Below are positions 8,872-17,710 of a stretch of 64,000 bases of DNA, piece by piece. How positions within the stretch are numbered: position 1 is the first letter of the stretch; each line of letters begins with the position of its first letter. The notes under the pieces are model-generated. The model saw only the letters and a program-made list of their open reading frames with translations. It did no database searches and was not told where the DNA came from. A program made the translations under genes and the position numbers. Source of the DNA: Nostoc sp. ATCC 53789 (GTDB lineage: Bacteria > Cyanobacteriota > Cyanobacteriia > Cyanobacteriales > Nostocaceae); assembly GCF_009873495.1 (NCBI RefSeq), contig NZ_CP046703.1, positions 4,878,501 through 4,942,500 of the forward strand, given 5' to 3'.

Positions 8872-9988
8872 AGAGCCAGCCTCGTGCAATCAGTTCTGAA
8901 ATTGGTAATCCTGAATTTTCAGCTTCTTGATTACTAATTGGTTTTACTCGTACAGGTGCATTACTTTGACGCTCAAACCAATAACCTATAGGTGAAGCTA
9001 AAAGATAATTTATTAGTACAGGATGATGGGAGATTAGTAAAGCTTGTATTTTTCCGTCAATACAGAAATCATAAAGTTGAATTAGCCAAGGTTGAATTTC
9101 TGGCAGAGCTAAAAAACTTTCTGGCTCATCAATACAAAGTGTATAATCTTCAGATTCAGTGCAATAGAGAATGGTGTACAGAGCAATTATCACTTTTTGA
9201 CCATCGGATAATTCACTAAAGCGATAATCAATATTTTTTGTCTTATCTTTATCTGTTGAAAATCTTAATTTTAGAGTCCGATAGTTTTCACTAAACTGTT
9301 CAAATTTAAAACTTACAAACCCATCTAATATATCTTTTAAAACGCTGATAAGTTCAGCAACTTTACCCTGATCTTGGGAAATATAGCGATACCAAGAAAC
9401 AAAGTTTTCCATTCTTGAAGTTAGATGAATTTCTTCCTTTTCACTACCATCAAGCATAAGGCTAGGAATAATTTGTACAATAATAAATCGCTGTATGCGT
9501 TTTGTGAACCAGGCCAACTTTGTACTGTCACTATCTACCGTAAATAAGTATAGTAAAGATCCTACTAATTGGAATCGTGAAGGTAATGAGGTTTTCACTA
9601 CTTCTTCATAATCATCTTGAAAAATTTTAATTTCGCCCTCCTCAGACTTCATTAAAGCTTGGTTATTAAACCAGAGACGCTCATATTCAACATGACTCTT
9701 ATCTTGATTATGCCTAATAGCAAATTCATATTTATAATTACCACCATTCCCAGTAATTTCTAGCTCAAAACGCTGAATTTCTAAAGTTTGCCAGCGAGTA
9801 CAGTCAGCAGATTTAAAAATTTGTTCTACTTTTTCGTCACCACTTATAAAAATTTGAATTTTCCGTAAAACTTCAAAAACAGTTGATTTACCTGCTCCAT
9901 TACCGCCAAGAAACAGGTTAATCGAGTCAAAATTCATCTCGAAATTTACCAACCCGCGAAAGTTATCAATATATATTCGCTTTAGCAT
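8858..9988 (-). CDS. AAA/ABC-type ATPase (AAA_15/AAA_21-like), SMC-like
   Basis: A 376-residue ATPase of the RecF/SMC/OLD-like group. The N-terminus reads IYIDNFRGLVNFEMNF, followed by Walker A GGNGAGKST at residues 28-36, an ABC signature LSDGQ at 260-264, Walker B LCIDEPE with D287-E288, and an H-loop LISHH at 318-322. There is no long coiled-coil arm and no fused nuclease, so the catalytic partner is probably the overlapping downstream TOPRIM-like gene. Such ATPase-plus-nuclease pairs are common anti-phage systems (OLD, Gabija, PARIS are known examples), but I cannot assign this pair to one. It is the first gene of a run ATPase, TOPRIM-like, coaR, and it faces coaT across a 222-base region. 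Base usage looks more AT-rich than neighbouring coaT, which suggests acquisition. Confidence 0.8.
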   Translation of the reverse strand: MLKRIYIDNFRGLVNFEMNFDSINLFLGGNGAGKSTVFEVLRKIQIFISGDEKVEQIFKSADCTRWQTLEIQRFELEITGNGGNYKYEFAIRHNQDKSHVEYERLWFNNQALMKSEEGEIKIFQDDYEEVVKTSLPSRFQLVGSLLYLFTVDSDSTKLAWFTKRIQRFIIVQIIPSLMLDGSEKEEIHLTSRMENFVSWYRYISQDQGKVAELISVLKDILDGFVSFKFEQFSENYRTLKLRFSTDKDKTKNIDYRFSELSDGQKVIIALYTILYCTESEDYTLCIDEPESFLALPEIQPWLIQLYDFCIDGKIQALLISHHPVLINYLLASPIGYWFERQSNAPVRVKPISNQEAENSGLPISELIARGWLYDPE

Positions 9989-10089
9989 AGATTTTTTTCT
10001 CCTAGTACAATTTTAAAGCTAACAGTTAAATCGTTGCATTTACCCACATTCCGTTTTTGAAAACCGCTCCCAGAACCCAGACAAAAATT

Positions 10090-10134
10090 TAACTCTGCGT
10101 ACCTCTGCGCTTCCCTCAGCGCCCCTCTGCGTTT
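10090..10134. repeat. Dispersed CTCTGCG-type repeat
   Basis: A tract made of CTCTGCG-like words (AACTCTGCGTACCTCTGCG, then CCCTCAGCGCCCCTCTGCG). Sequences of this kind are scattered between genes in Nostoc-like genomes. It lies between the ATPase start and the CoaR operator. Confidence 0.5.
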
Positions 10135-10145
10135 CAAAATCATTA

Positions 10146-10183
10146 TAAACCTTGACATTAACATCAATGTCAAGGTTTAGCCT
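10146..10183 (+). promoter_or_regulatory. coaT promoter with CoaR operator
   Basis: A perfect 14-base inverted repeat (left arm TAAACCTTGACATT at 10146-10159, right arm at 10166-10179) with a 6-base centre. A -35 box TTGACA (10152-10157) and a -10-like TAGCCT (10178-10183) are separated by 20 bases. The long spacer filled by a dyad is the hallmark of MerR-family activated promoters, where the regulator untwists the DNA. The coaT ATG is 27 bases after the -10 box. Binding by CoaR is inferred from the adjacent gene and known coaR-coaT biology. Confidence 0.88.
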
Positions 10184-10210
10184 AAGAGAGTCCCTATTAA
10201 TTCACCTCTC

Positions 10211-12151
10211 ATGCTCTACCCCCAAAGTTTCACCGAATTCACCAGAGAACACACAGATACCTTAGCAGCCCTTTTGTGTGGCTTACTACTATTTCTCGGA
10301 TGGTTCGCCTTACATCTCGGCTGGTTGGGGTTAGCATTCCTCCTACTACCTGCTGCTTACGTAATTGGTGGTTACGAAAGTGCGCGGGAAGGATTAACTA
10401 CCCTCTTCAAAGAAAAGGAACTTGATGTAGATTTGCTGATGATTGTCGCCGCCATTGGTGCTGCTAGCCTCGGTTTATGGCGACGAGAATATCATCTAAT
10501 TATTGATGGGGCAATTTTGATTCTGATCTTTGCCATCAGTGGCGCATTAGAAGGCTATGCAATGGCGCGAACTGAGCGGAGTATCCGCAGTTTGATGAGC
10601 CTGACACCAGATACAGCAAGAGTTTTGCTTCAGGGAAGAGAAGAAAAAATTCCTATCAGTCAGTTAAAAGTGGGTGATGAGATTGTTGTCAAACCCGGAG
10701 AGCTAATTCCTACTGATGGGATAATTTTATCTGGTTACAGCACCCTCAATCAAGCTGCAATTACAGGCGAGTCTTTACCTGTAGAAAAAACAGTGGGCGC
10801 AGAAGTATTTGCCGGCACACTTAACGGCTATGGTGCATTGCAGATTAAGGTACACAAACCAGCCCAAAGCAGTTTGATTCAGCGTGTGATTCGCTTGGTA
10901 GAACAAGCGCAGACAGAAGCACCTCCTTCGCAAGAGTTTATCGATCGCTTTGAAAAAGGATATGCCAAAGTAATTGTAGTAGCTGGGATATTACTGGCAA
11001 CTTTACCCCCATTTCTTTGGGGTTGGGATTGGGAAACAACAATTTATCGGGCGCTTACCTTCTTAGTAGTGGCTTCTCCCTGTGCATTGATGGCTGCTAT
11101 TATGCCCACGCTGCTTTCGGGAATCGCCAATGGTGCGAGACAGGGGATTTTGTTTAAAAATGGGGCGCAGTTAGAGAAGATTGGCAAAGTCCGTGCGATC
11201 GCATTTGATAAAACTGGTACTCTGACAACAGGACAGGTGCAGGTATTCCAAGTAATTGCAATTAGTGAATACACCCAAGAAGATGTATTAAAAGCCGCCG
11301 CTAGCGTGGAATCCTATTCAGAACATCCCATCGGTAAGGCAATTGTGCAAGCGGCTGGTAATTTGGATTTGGTTGGTGCAATCCAAGTACAAGCTATACC
11401 TGGACAGGGAATTGTCGGAATCGCTCAAGAACAACAGGTAATTGTGGGGAATGCTGTTTTTGTGCAGCATTATGTGACCAATTTACCTGAAGAGTTGCGA
11501 AAAATGGCTCAATCTTTGGAGCAAGAAGGTAAAACTGTGGTTTGGGTAGCACAAGAAGGCAAGGGAGCAGGAGAGCAGGGGGGCAGAGGGGCAGAGGTGA
11601 TGGGTGTAATTGCGATCGCAGATGAAGTAAGATTGCAAGCAGCCGCAACCATTTCCCGCTTAAAGCAACTGGGAATTGAGCAAATTGTCATGTTAACTGG
11701 AGATAATGAAGAAACTGCTCAAAGTGTCGCCAAAGCTGTAGGAATCGATCGGGTATATGCTCAACTTCTACCAGAAGATAAGCTAGATGTTATCCGCCTT
11801 TTACAGCAAAAGTATCAAACAGTGGCAATGGTAGGCGATGGAATTAATGATGCACCAGCTTTAGCCCAAGCATCTGTAGGTATAGCGATGGGAATATCTG
11901 GTAGTGATGTGGCATTGGAAACCGCAGATATAGTATTGATGGCCGACAAGTTAGAAAAAATTGCGGTGGCGATGCATTTGGGGAGGCGATCGCAATCCAT
12001 AGTCAAACAGAATATATTCGTAGCGTTGAGTTTTATTGTGTTGCTTTTGGTGGGCAACTTTCTAGGAAGTATTAACTTACCTATTGGTGTGATTGGACAT
12101 GAAGGTTCTACAGTATTAGTTACCCTCAGTGGTCTAAGATTGCTGAAATAA
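10211..12151 (+). CDS. coaT: CoaT: cobalt-exporting P1B-4-type ATPase
   Basis: A 646-residue heavy-metal P-type ATPase of the inner membrane that pumps Co2+ out of the cytosol. It lacks an N-terminal HMA metal-binding domain, as expected for subgroup P1B-4. Visible motifs: TGES in the actuator domain, the membrane metal motif S289-P290-C291, the phosphorylation site D333-KTGT, SEHPIG in the nucleotide domain, MLTGDN, GDGINDAPAL, and the last-helix signature H630-EGS, diagnostic for P1B-4. The preceding MerR-type promoter and the nearby coaR fix the substrate as cobalt. Odd: at about residues 451-465 the chain contains GKGAGEQGGRGAE, encoded by a purine-rich repeat of the kind found between genes in this genome. 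The gene ends 18 bases inside the convergent isomerase gene. Confidence 0.95.
   Translation: MLYPQSFTEFTREHTDTLAALLCGLLLFLGWFALHLGWLGLAFLLLPAAYVIGGYESAREGLTTLFKEKELDVDLLMIVAAIGAASLGLWRREYHLIIDGAILILIFAISGALEGYAMARTERSIRSLMSLTPDTARVLLQGREEKIPISQLKVGDEIVVKPGELIPTDGIILSGYSTLNQAAITGESLPVEKTVGAEVFAGTLNGYGALQIKVHKPAQSSLIQRVIRLVEQAQTEAPPSQEFIDRFEKGYAKVIVVAGILLATLPPFLWGWDWETTIYRALTFLVVASPCALMAAIMPTLLSGIANGARQGILFKNGAQLEKIGKVRAIAFDKTGTLTTGQVQVFQVIAISEYTQEDVLKAAASVESYSEHPIGKAIVQAAGNLDLVGAIQVQAIPGQGIVGIAQEQQVIVGNAVFVQHYVTNLPEELRKMAQSLEQEGKTVVWVAQEGKGAGEQGGRGAEVMGVIAIADEVRLQAAATISRLKQLGIEQIVMLTGDNEETAQSVAKAVGIDRVYAQLLPEDKLDVIRLLQQKYQTVAMVGDGINDAPALAQASVGIAMGISGSDVALETADIVLMADKLEKIAVAMHLGRRSQSIVKQNIFVALSFIVLLLVGNFLGSINLPIGVIGHEGSTVLVTLSGLRLLK
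11559..11602. repeat. Purine-rich GGAGCAGG-type repeat inside coaT
   Basis: The words GGGAGCAGGAGAGCAGG and GGGGCAGAGGGGCAGAGG lie in frame within coaT, just before the conserved GVIAIADEVR segment. The same kind of sequence occurs between genes at 35650, 37905 and 39305. Confidence 0.8.
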
Positions 12152-12598
12152 AGCACTCTTCTCTAACTGTCTAATCCGCTCCATTTGCAAGATGTTCCAC
12201 TCATCTTCAGAAAAAGGTGTGCTAAACCAGGCATCTAATATTTCTTTTGCGATCGCTTCTGTAGTGGCACGTAAACTTAATACTAGGACATTCGCATGAT
12301 TCCAAATACGTGCCCCACGTGCAGTTTCAGCATCATGGCATAATGCCGCACGTATCCCTAAAACTTTGTTGGCGGCAATAGATGCACCAGTACCAGTCCA
12401 ACAAAAGACAATCCCCTCATCTGCTTTTTGGGTTGCTACTGCCAAAGCAACTTTACTACAACTGAGGGGCCAATCAACTTCTAAATCATTCTCAGCTAAG
12501 GAACCAAAGACTATAACTTCATGCCCACGCTGCTTAAGTTCTTCTAGTATCCTATCAGTTAGGTTGGTGCGTTCATCACTGCCAATAGCGATTTTCAT
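12134..12598 (-). CDS. RpiB/LacA/LacB family sugar-phosphate isomerase-like protein
   Basis: A 154-residue protein of the RpiB/LacAB family, whose members isomerise ribose-5-phosphate or galactose-6-phosphate. The core signature is clear: GIVFCWTGTGASIAANK, GIRAALCHDAETARGAR and NHANVLVL. The N-terminal segment reads IAIGSDERTN where RpiB usually has GSDHAG, so one active-site position differs and the substrate may not be ribose-5-phosphate. The reading frame overlaps the 3' end of coaT by 18 bases in convergent orientation. It could be an isolated metabolic gene; nothing links it to cobalt. Confidence 0.85.
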   Translation of the reverse strand: MKIAIGSDERTNLTDRILEELKQRGHEVIVFGSLAENDLEVDWPLSCSKVALAVATQKADEGIVFCWTGTGASIAANKVLGIRAALCHDAETARGARIWNHANVLVLSLRATTEAIAKEILDAWFSTPFSEDEWNILQMERIRQLEKSALFQQS

Positions 12599-12698
12599 GC
12601 ATTCCCCCTTAAAATTAGTTTTCCCCGTCTCCTCATACTACGATGTTTATAGGAGACAGGGAACAGGGAAAAATTAATTACAAATTAGGAATTACGAA
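12599..12698. repeat. Imperfect inverted repeat and AATTACGAATT words
   Basis: TTTTCCCCGTCTCCT faces AGGAGACAGGGAACAGGG further right, giving an imperfect hairpin between the two minus-strand genes; AGGAATTACGAATTAA, a word common between genes in this genome, follows. A terminator role for the pump gene upstream is weakly supported. Confidence 0.35.
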
Positions 12699-15600
12699 TT
12701 AATTCTCACCTTTTGTTAAATATGCAGGAGTTTTACCATCCAATGAAACTGCATCTGTTTGCAGTTCTTGATGCCGATTTGGTTTAATAAAGCGCTCTGT
12801 TGTCGTCTTAATCACGATATACAAAATCGGTACTACAAACAAACTCAAGAAAGTCGCAATTAACATCCCACCAAAAACTGCTGTTCCCAAAGATTGACGA
12901 CTTCCCGCACCGGCACCTGTGGCAACAGCTAACGGGAAAATACCTAATAATGTAGAAAAAGCAGTCATCAAAATTGGGCGTAACCGCTCTTGTGAAGCCT
13001 CAATTACTGCTTTAGTAATCGAAAGCCCTTGCTCTCGTAATTGATTAGCAAATTCCACAATCAAAATTGCGTTCTTACTAGCTAAACCGATCAACATTAC
13101 TAGACCAATTTGACAGTAAACATCATTTGCAAAACCCCGCATTGATTGAGCTATCAGCGCTCCAAAGATAGCTAAAGGAACTGATAACAGAATGATAAAG
13201 GGGTCAACGTAGTTTTCGTATTGAGCGGCTAGTACCAAAAATACAAAGATTATTCCTAATCCAAAGATTATGGGTGCTAAACCACCAGAATCTATTTCTT
13301 CTAATGCAGTCCCTGACCATTCATAACCATAGCCGGCTGGTAAAACTTCTTTAGCAACTTTTTCCATTGCTTTAATTGCGTCTCCCGAACTAGAGCCAGG
13401 AGCGGCGGAACCATTAATTTCAATCGAGCGGAACAGATTATAGTGATTTATCGTTTGCGCTCCCACAGTCTGAGTAACTGTAACTAAGTTACTCAAAGGA
13501 ACCATTTGATTCTTTTGAGAACGAACGTATAGTTTGCCAATATCTTTTGGATTGGAACGAAACTGTTGATCTGCCTGGATATACACCCGATAATTACGCT
13601 GCTGGAGATTAAAATCATTTACATATTGCGATCCCAAAGCAGTTTGTAAAGTACTGAAAACATCATCTATGGAAACTTGCAATGATTTGGCTTTATTGCG
13701 GTCTACTTCTACAAGCAATTGTGGTGTATCTGCTGCAAAGGTGCTAAATACAGCTTGTAATCCTGGTGTTTGATTAGCTTGACCGAGCAACTTACCCATT
13801 GACTGGACTAGATTTTCTAAACCACTGTTACCTCTGCGGTCTTGCAGTTGAAAGACAAAGCCGCCAAAGTTACCTAAACCCTGAATTGGTGGCGGGTTCA
13901 CAGGAAAAACCCTGGCTTCTGGGATTGACAATAACTTCCCTTGCAATTTACCAATAATCGCCTGTACTGATTGATCGGGTCTTGAACGCTCATCCCAAGG
14001 TTTTAAAGTGGTAAATATAATGCCGCTATTGGCGGTGCTGCCACTAAAACCAAATCCTCCCACGGCGAAAGTACCTAGCACTTCTGGAAGTGGCAGAATT
14101 TCTTTTTCTACTTGTGCCATGACATCGCTGGTATATTGCAGCGAAACACCTTGAGGCCCTTGGATGATGGTGATGAAATAGCCTTCGTCTTCATCGGGTA
14201 GAAAAGCTGTCGGTACTGTGGTGTACAGCCAAGCAGTCATTCCCAAAGAAACGATAAACAGTCCAATGACGATGCTTTTGAATCGTACCATCCAGGTAAG
14301 CGATCGCTCATAACTTGACCTTACCCATTCCAGGAACCGATTAATCAGGTCAAAAAACCAGCCAATCCACCTTGGTACTTGTTGTTCTTGACGTAGCAGC
14401 ACCCCACACAAAGAAGGTGTTAGAGTCAAAGCTAGAAATGTCGAAATCGCAATAGAAAAGGCGATCGTCAGCGCAAATTGCCGATAAAGTGCGCCTGTAG
14501 TTCCCGGAAAAAACGCCACTGGCACAAACACCGCCATCAATACTAGTGAAGTGGCAATAACCGCGCCAAACAGTTCCCTCATTGATTCACTTGCGGCTCG
14601 ACGAGGACTTACGCCTTTATCCTGAATAAAACGGCTAATTTGCTCCACCACAACGATCGCATCGTCTACCACCATCCCCGATGCTAAAGTCAGACCAAAT
14701 AAAGTCAAACTATTGATAGAAAAGTTAAAAATTTTGACAAAGGCAAACGTTCCAATTAGTGCTAGAGGAATAGTCAGTGCTGGAATTAAAGTGGTTCGCC
14801 AATCCTGCAAGAACACAAAAATTACAATCACAACCAGCACTACCGCTTCAATCAGAGTCTTGATGACTTCTGACATCGACTCTTCTACAAACGATGTTGT
14901 GTCAAAAGCTACCTGATATTTCATGCCTGGTGGAAAACTCGGAGCCAATCGCGCCATTTCATCTTTGACTCCTTTCGCTACATCCAAGGCATTACTGCCA
15001 GGAACCTGATAAATCCCTAAACCTACAGCATCATTGCCCCGGAACCGCAAAAATGTGTTGTAATTTTCTGCACCCAGTTCGGCTTTACCGACATCTTTGA
15101 GCTTGACTAATGTGCCATCCTCTTCAGTTTTGAGGACAATTTCTTCAAATTCTGATGGTTCTGCTAATCGGCTGGCAGCACGCACATCAAGTTGATATCT
15201 TTGCCCTTCAGGAGCCGGTTCTTGTCCAATTCTCCCTGCGCCAACTTGCAAGTTTTGTTCAGATAAAGCATTCGCTACATCCTTGGTCGTTAGTCCCCGA
15301 CTAGCAAGGCGACTCGGATCTAACCACAAACGCATTGCATAGCGGCGTTCACCAAAAATTTGAGCGTTGCTCACGCCTTTGACTCTTTTTAAGGCATCTG
15401 CTAAGTACAGATCGGCATAGTTGCTTAAAAATATATTGTCGTACTCTTTATTTTCAGCGAATAAACCAATCGCTAAGAGAATGTTGCTAGATTCTTTTGA
15501 TACCCGCACTCCTGTGCGTTGCACAGAGTCTGGTAATTGTGGTTGGGCAACAGAAACACGATTTTGCACATCCACAGCCGCAATATCTTTATCACGCGAT

Positions 15601-15890
15601 GAATCAAAGGTGGCAGTAATAGTACTAGTACCATCATTACTGCTGCTGGAAGTGAGATATCTTAGTCCCTCAACCCCGTTGATTTGCCTTTCTAAGATAT
15701 TTGTCACTCCGCTTTCTACGACTTCTGCACTAGCTCCGCTATAGTTGGAAGTTACAGTGATTTGGGTGGGACTAATTTCTGGGAATCTTGCGATCGGTAG
15801 TGTGGGAATACTGATTAATCCGATTAAAAGGATAACGATCGCACATACCGATGCAAAGATTGGTCGCTTAATAAAGAAGTCAACAAACAT
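12699..15890 (-). CDS. RND efflux transporter, HAE1 (AcrB-like) family
   Basis: A 1063-residue inner-membrane proton/drug antiporter, the pump component of a tripartite RND exporter. It begins with MFVDFFIKRPIFASVCAIVI, has the two-lobed RND layout with large periplasmic loops after the first and seventh membrane helices, the proton-relay pair D-D in ASGMVVDDAIVVVEQI, and the second-half counterpart LIGLASKNAILIVEF. Length and motifs match HAE1 pumps (hydrophobic compounds), not the heavy-metal HME group, which would show a different charged helix-4 motif. The adaptor gene lies upstream on the same strand; no TolC-type outer-membrane gene is in the window, so the channel must be encoded elsewhere. 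Confidence 0.95.
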   Translation of the reverse strand: MFVDFFIKRPIFASVCAIVILLIGLISIPTLPIARFPEISPTQITVTSNYSGASAEVVESGVTNILERQINGVEGLRYLTSSSSNDGTSTITATFDSSRDKDIAAVDVQNRVSVAQPQLPDSVQRTGVRVSKESSNILLAIGLFAENKEYDNIFLSNYADLYLADALKRVKGVSNAQIFGERRYAMRLWLDPSRLASRGLTTKDVANALSEQNLQVGAGRIGQEPAPEGQRYQLDVRAASRLAEPSEFEEIVLKTEEDGTLVKLKDVGKAELGAENYNTFLRFRGNDAVGLGIYQVPGSNALDVAKGVKDEMARLAPSFPPGMKYQVAFDTTSFVEESMSEVIKTLIEAVVLVVIVIFVFLQDWRTTLIPALTIPLALIGTFAFVKIFNFSINSLTLFGLTLASGMVVDDAIVVVEQISRFIQDKGVSPRRAASESMRELFGAVIATSLVLMAVFVPVAFFPGTTGALYRQFALTIAFSIAISTFLALTLTPSLCGVLLRQEQQVPRWIGWFFDLINRFLEWVRSSYERSLTWMVRFKSIVIGLFIVSLGMTAWLYTTVPTAFLPDEDEGYFITIIQGPQGVSLQYTSDVMAQVEKEILPLPEVLGTFAVGGFGFSGSTANSGIIFTTLKPWDERSRPDQSVQAIIGKLQGKLLSIPEARVFPVNPPPIQGLGNFGGFVFQLQDRRGNSGLENLVQSMGKLLGQANQTPGLQAVFSTFAADTPQLLVEVDRNKAKSLQVSIDDVFSTLQTALGSQYVNDFNLQQRNYRVYIQADQQFRSNPKDIGKLYVRSQKNQMVPLSNLVTVTQTVGAQTINHYNLFRSIEINGSAAPGSSSGDAIKAMEKVAKEVLPAGYGYEWSGTALEEIDSGGLAPIIFGLGIIFVFLVLAAQYENYVDPFIILLSVPLAIFGALIAQSMRGFANDVYCQIGLVMLIGLASKNAILIVEFANQLREQGLSITKAVIEASQERLRPILMTAFSTLLGIFPLAVATGAGAGSRQSLGTAVFGGMLIATFLSLFVVPILYIVIKTTTERFIKPNRHQELQTDAVSLDGKTPAYLTKGEN

Positions 15891-15929
15891 AGTTTAAAAA
15901 ATTGGGCTTTGGGTATTTGGCATTAGGTA

Positions 15930-16079
15930 TTGGGGCATTGGGCATGGGGCATGGAGAAGAGATAAAGGAGACAAGGAAGAGGGTGGAGACAAGGGAGAGA
16001 CTTGTTCAATAATTCCCCCTTGTCTCTCTTGTCCCCTTGTCCCCCCTGTCCCCCCTGCTCCCCTGCTCCCCTGCTCCCT
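15930..16079. repeat. Purine/pyrimidine-rich inverted repeat between adaptor and pump genes
   Basis: A purine half (GGAGACAAGGAAGAGGG, GGAGACAAGGGAGAGAC) is followed by a pyrimidine half (CCCCCTTGTCTCTCTTG, CCCCTGCTCCCCTGCTCCC). The halves can pair into a long imperfect hairpin. It splits what would otherwise be a tight two-gene operon. Confidence 0.7.
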
Positions 16080-16081
16080 CC

Positions 16082-17710
16082 CTATGGCTTCTGACTACCC
16101 ACTTCTTGCGGTGCGGGACTGATGGGAGCGCCATTAGTTAGGTTGAGAATACCGGAAACAACAATTTTGTCTCCAGCTTTTAGTCCTTCGATAACTTGAT
16201 AATTATTCCCCTCAATAACTCCCAATTTCACAGGTTTTTGTTGAGCAACTAAAGATGGCGCTCCAGCTTTCTTTTCTGCTGGTGCTTCAGCTTTTTTTTC
16301 TGCTGGTGCTTCAGTGTTTTTTTCTGTTGGCGCTTCAGCTACAAATACAAATGTCTCCCCACCCAGGCGAGATACTGCTGTAACTGGAATTAAAATTCCT
16401 GGACGTTCGTTCCAGATCACTTTGGTTTGCACTGATTGGCGATTTACCAGTTGACTTCTAGAATTACCAAAGTTAGCTTTCACCAAAATTGTCTGCGAAT
16501 CGGAACTAGCATCTGGAGAAATGAAACTTATCTTACCCCTTGCTGCGGGTTGACCTTGAGCGTTCAGCATTTGCACTGGTAATCCTAAGCGCAGCTTTTT
16601 GGCTTCTTCTAGGGGAACGGAAATATTTAGTTCTAAAGAGTCATTTCTAGTAAGTGTAGTGAGTTGGTCTGCTTTTTCTACATAATCTCCCACTTTTGTG
16701 GGAATATCGCCAACAGTACCAGTAAAAGGTGCCAGAACTTTTGTGTATTGCAGTTGAACTTGGGCTGCTTGGACTTGCGCTGCTGCTTGCGTTACTTGCG
16801 ATCGCGCTTGGGCAATTTCTTCTGGGCGGGAACCATTTTCTAGTTGCCTTAAGTTTTGTTTCTGTTGTTCCAAAGCTCCAGCTAGCTCATTGATACTAGA
16901 AGTTCTGCTTTGGCGGAGTTGAGCTAGGCGTTTCTGGGCTACAACCAGGGCAGCTTCAGCACTTTGCTGTTCTTTGACATATCCTTCTAAGGTATCTTCA
17001 GAAACTGCGCCCTCTTTTCTCAATTGTGCGTATCGCTTGGCTCGTGACTGTGCTAGTTCTACATCCGATTTAGCTGACTGAATTTGAGCCTCAGCCTGAG
17101 CAATTTCTTGTGGTTGCGACCCCGACTGGGCATCTCGCAAGCGAGCTTGGGCTTGGGTTAACTGCGCTCTAGCTTGGGCAACTTCTTCTTGTCGCGTACC
17201 CGCTTTGAGTTCAGCAAGACGTGCTTGAGCTTGTGCTAGTGCAGCTTTTGCTTGTAATAATTGCGCTTGCACACTATCACTTTCTAGGCTAATAATAACT
17301 TGCCCTTGTTGAACACGGCTGCCCTCTTTGGTATAAATTTGGGTAACTCGTCCTTCAACCTGTGGCTTGATAATTACCGAACGTGGAGCCTCTAAGGAGC
17401 CAATAAACTCCGAACTTTCTTGCACAGTTTCAGGTTGCACAGTCGCTAGCTTGACTGGAATTGCCATCGGTTGACCAGCAGCTGGCCCACCTGCTGGTGG
17501 ATTACTAGCACTACTAGTTTGCCACCAGCGCCAACCAAAACCAATGCCTCCAATTAAGAGGATAATTCCCAAAATTAGAGGCCAACGACGCTTTTGAGGT
17601 GGTTTAGGCGATCGCTCTGGCAGTGATTGTGGCTCTTGACTAGAATCAGTAACAGCAGGCTGTTCTATTTCAACTGGAAGCGGAGAATCAGGGAACTCAG
17701 AATGGGACAT
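16082..17710 (-). CDS. RND efflux periplasmic adaptor (membrane fusion protein)
   Basis: A 542-residue adaptor of the HlyD/AcrA family that links the RND pump to an outer-membrane channel. A Pro-rich cytosolic tail is followed by one membrane segment (about residues 44-62, LILGIILLIGGIGFGWRWW). Next come a lipoyl half-domain (VIIKPQVEGRVTQIYTKEGS), a long alpha-helical hairpin of AQARL/QAQA heptads (about 150-320), the second lipoyl half (VLAPFTGTVGDIPTKVGDYV) and the beta-barrel region. Near the C-terminus (about 455-485) three APAEKK-like repeats form a low-complexity insertion before the last beta strands. The gene precedes the pump gene on the same strand, separated by about 190 bases of repeat DNA. 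Confidence 0.93.
   Translation of the reverse strand: MSHSEFPDSPLPVEIEQPAVTDSSQEPQSLPERSPKPPQKRRWPLILGIILLIGGIGFGWRWWQTSSASNPPAGGPAAGQPMAIPVKLATVQPETVQESSEFIGSLEAPRSVIIKPQVEGRVTQIYTKEGSRVQQGQVIISLESDSVQAQLLQAKAALAQAQARLAELKAGTRQEEVAQARAQLTQAQARLRDAQSGSQPQEIAQAEAQIQSAKSDVELAQSRAKRYAQLRKEGAVSEDTLEGYVKEQQSAEAALVVAQKRLAQLRQSRTSSINELAGALEQQKQNLRQLENGSRPEEIAQARSQVTQAAAQVQAAQVQLQYTKVLAPFTGTVGDIPTKVGDYVEKADQLTTLTRNDSLELNISVPLEEAKKLRLGLPVQMLNAQGQPAARGKISFISPDASSDSQTILVKANFGNSRSQLVNRQSVQTKVIWNERPGILIPVTAVSRLGGETFVFVAEAPTEKNTEAPAEKKAEAPAEKKAGAPSLVAQQKPVKLGVIEGNNYQVIEGLKAGDKIVVSGILNLTNGAPISPAPQEVGSQKP

Noticed and set aside
10211..12151. Zinc or cadmium exporter (ZiaA-type) as identity of the P-type ATPase
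   Set aside because: It has SPC and HEGS membrane motifs and no N-terminal HMA domain, which fits P1B-4 cobalt pumps, and coaR is nearby.
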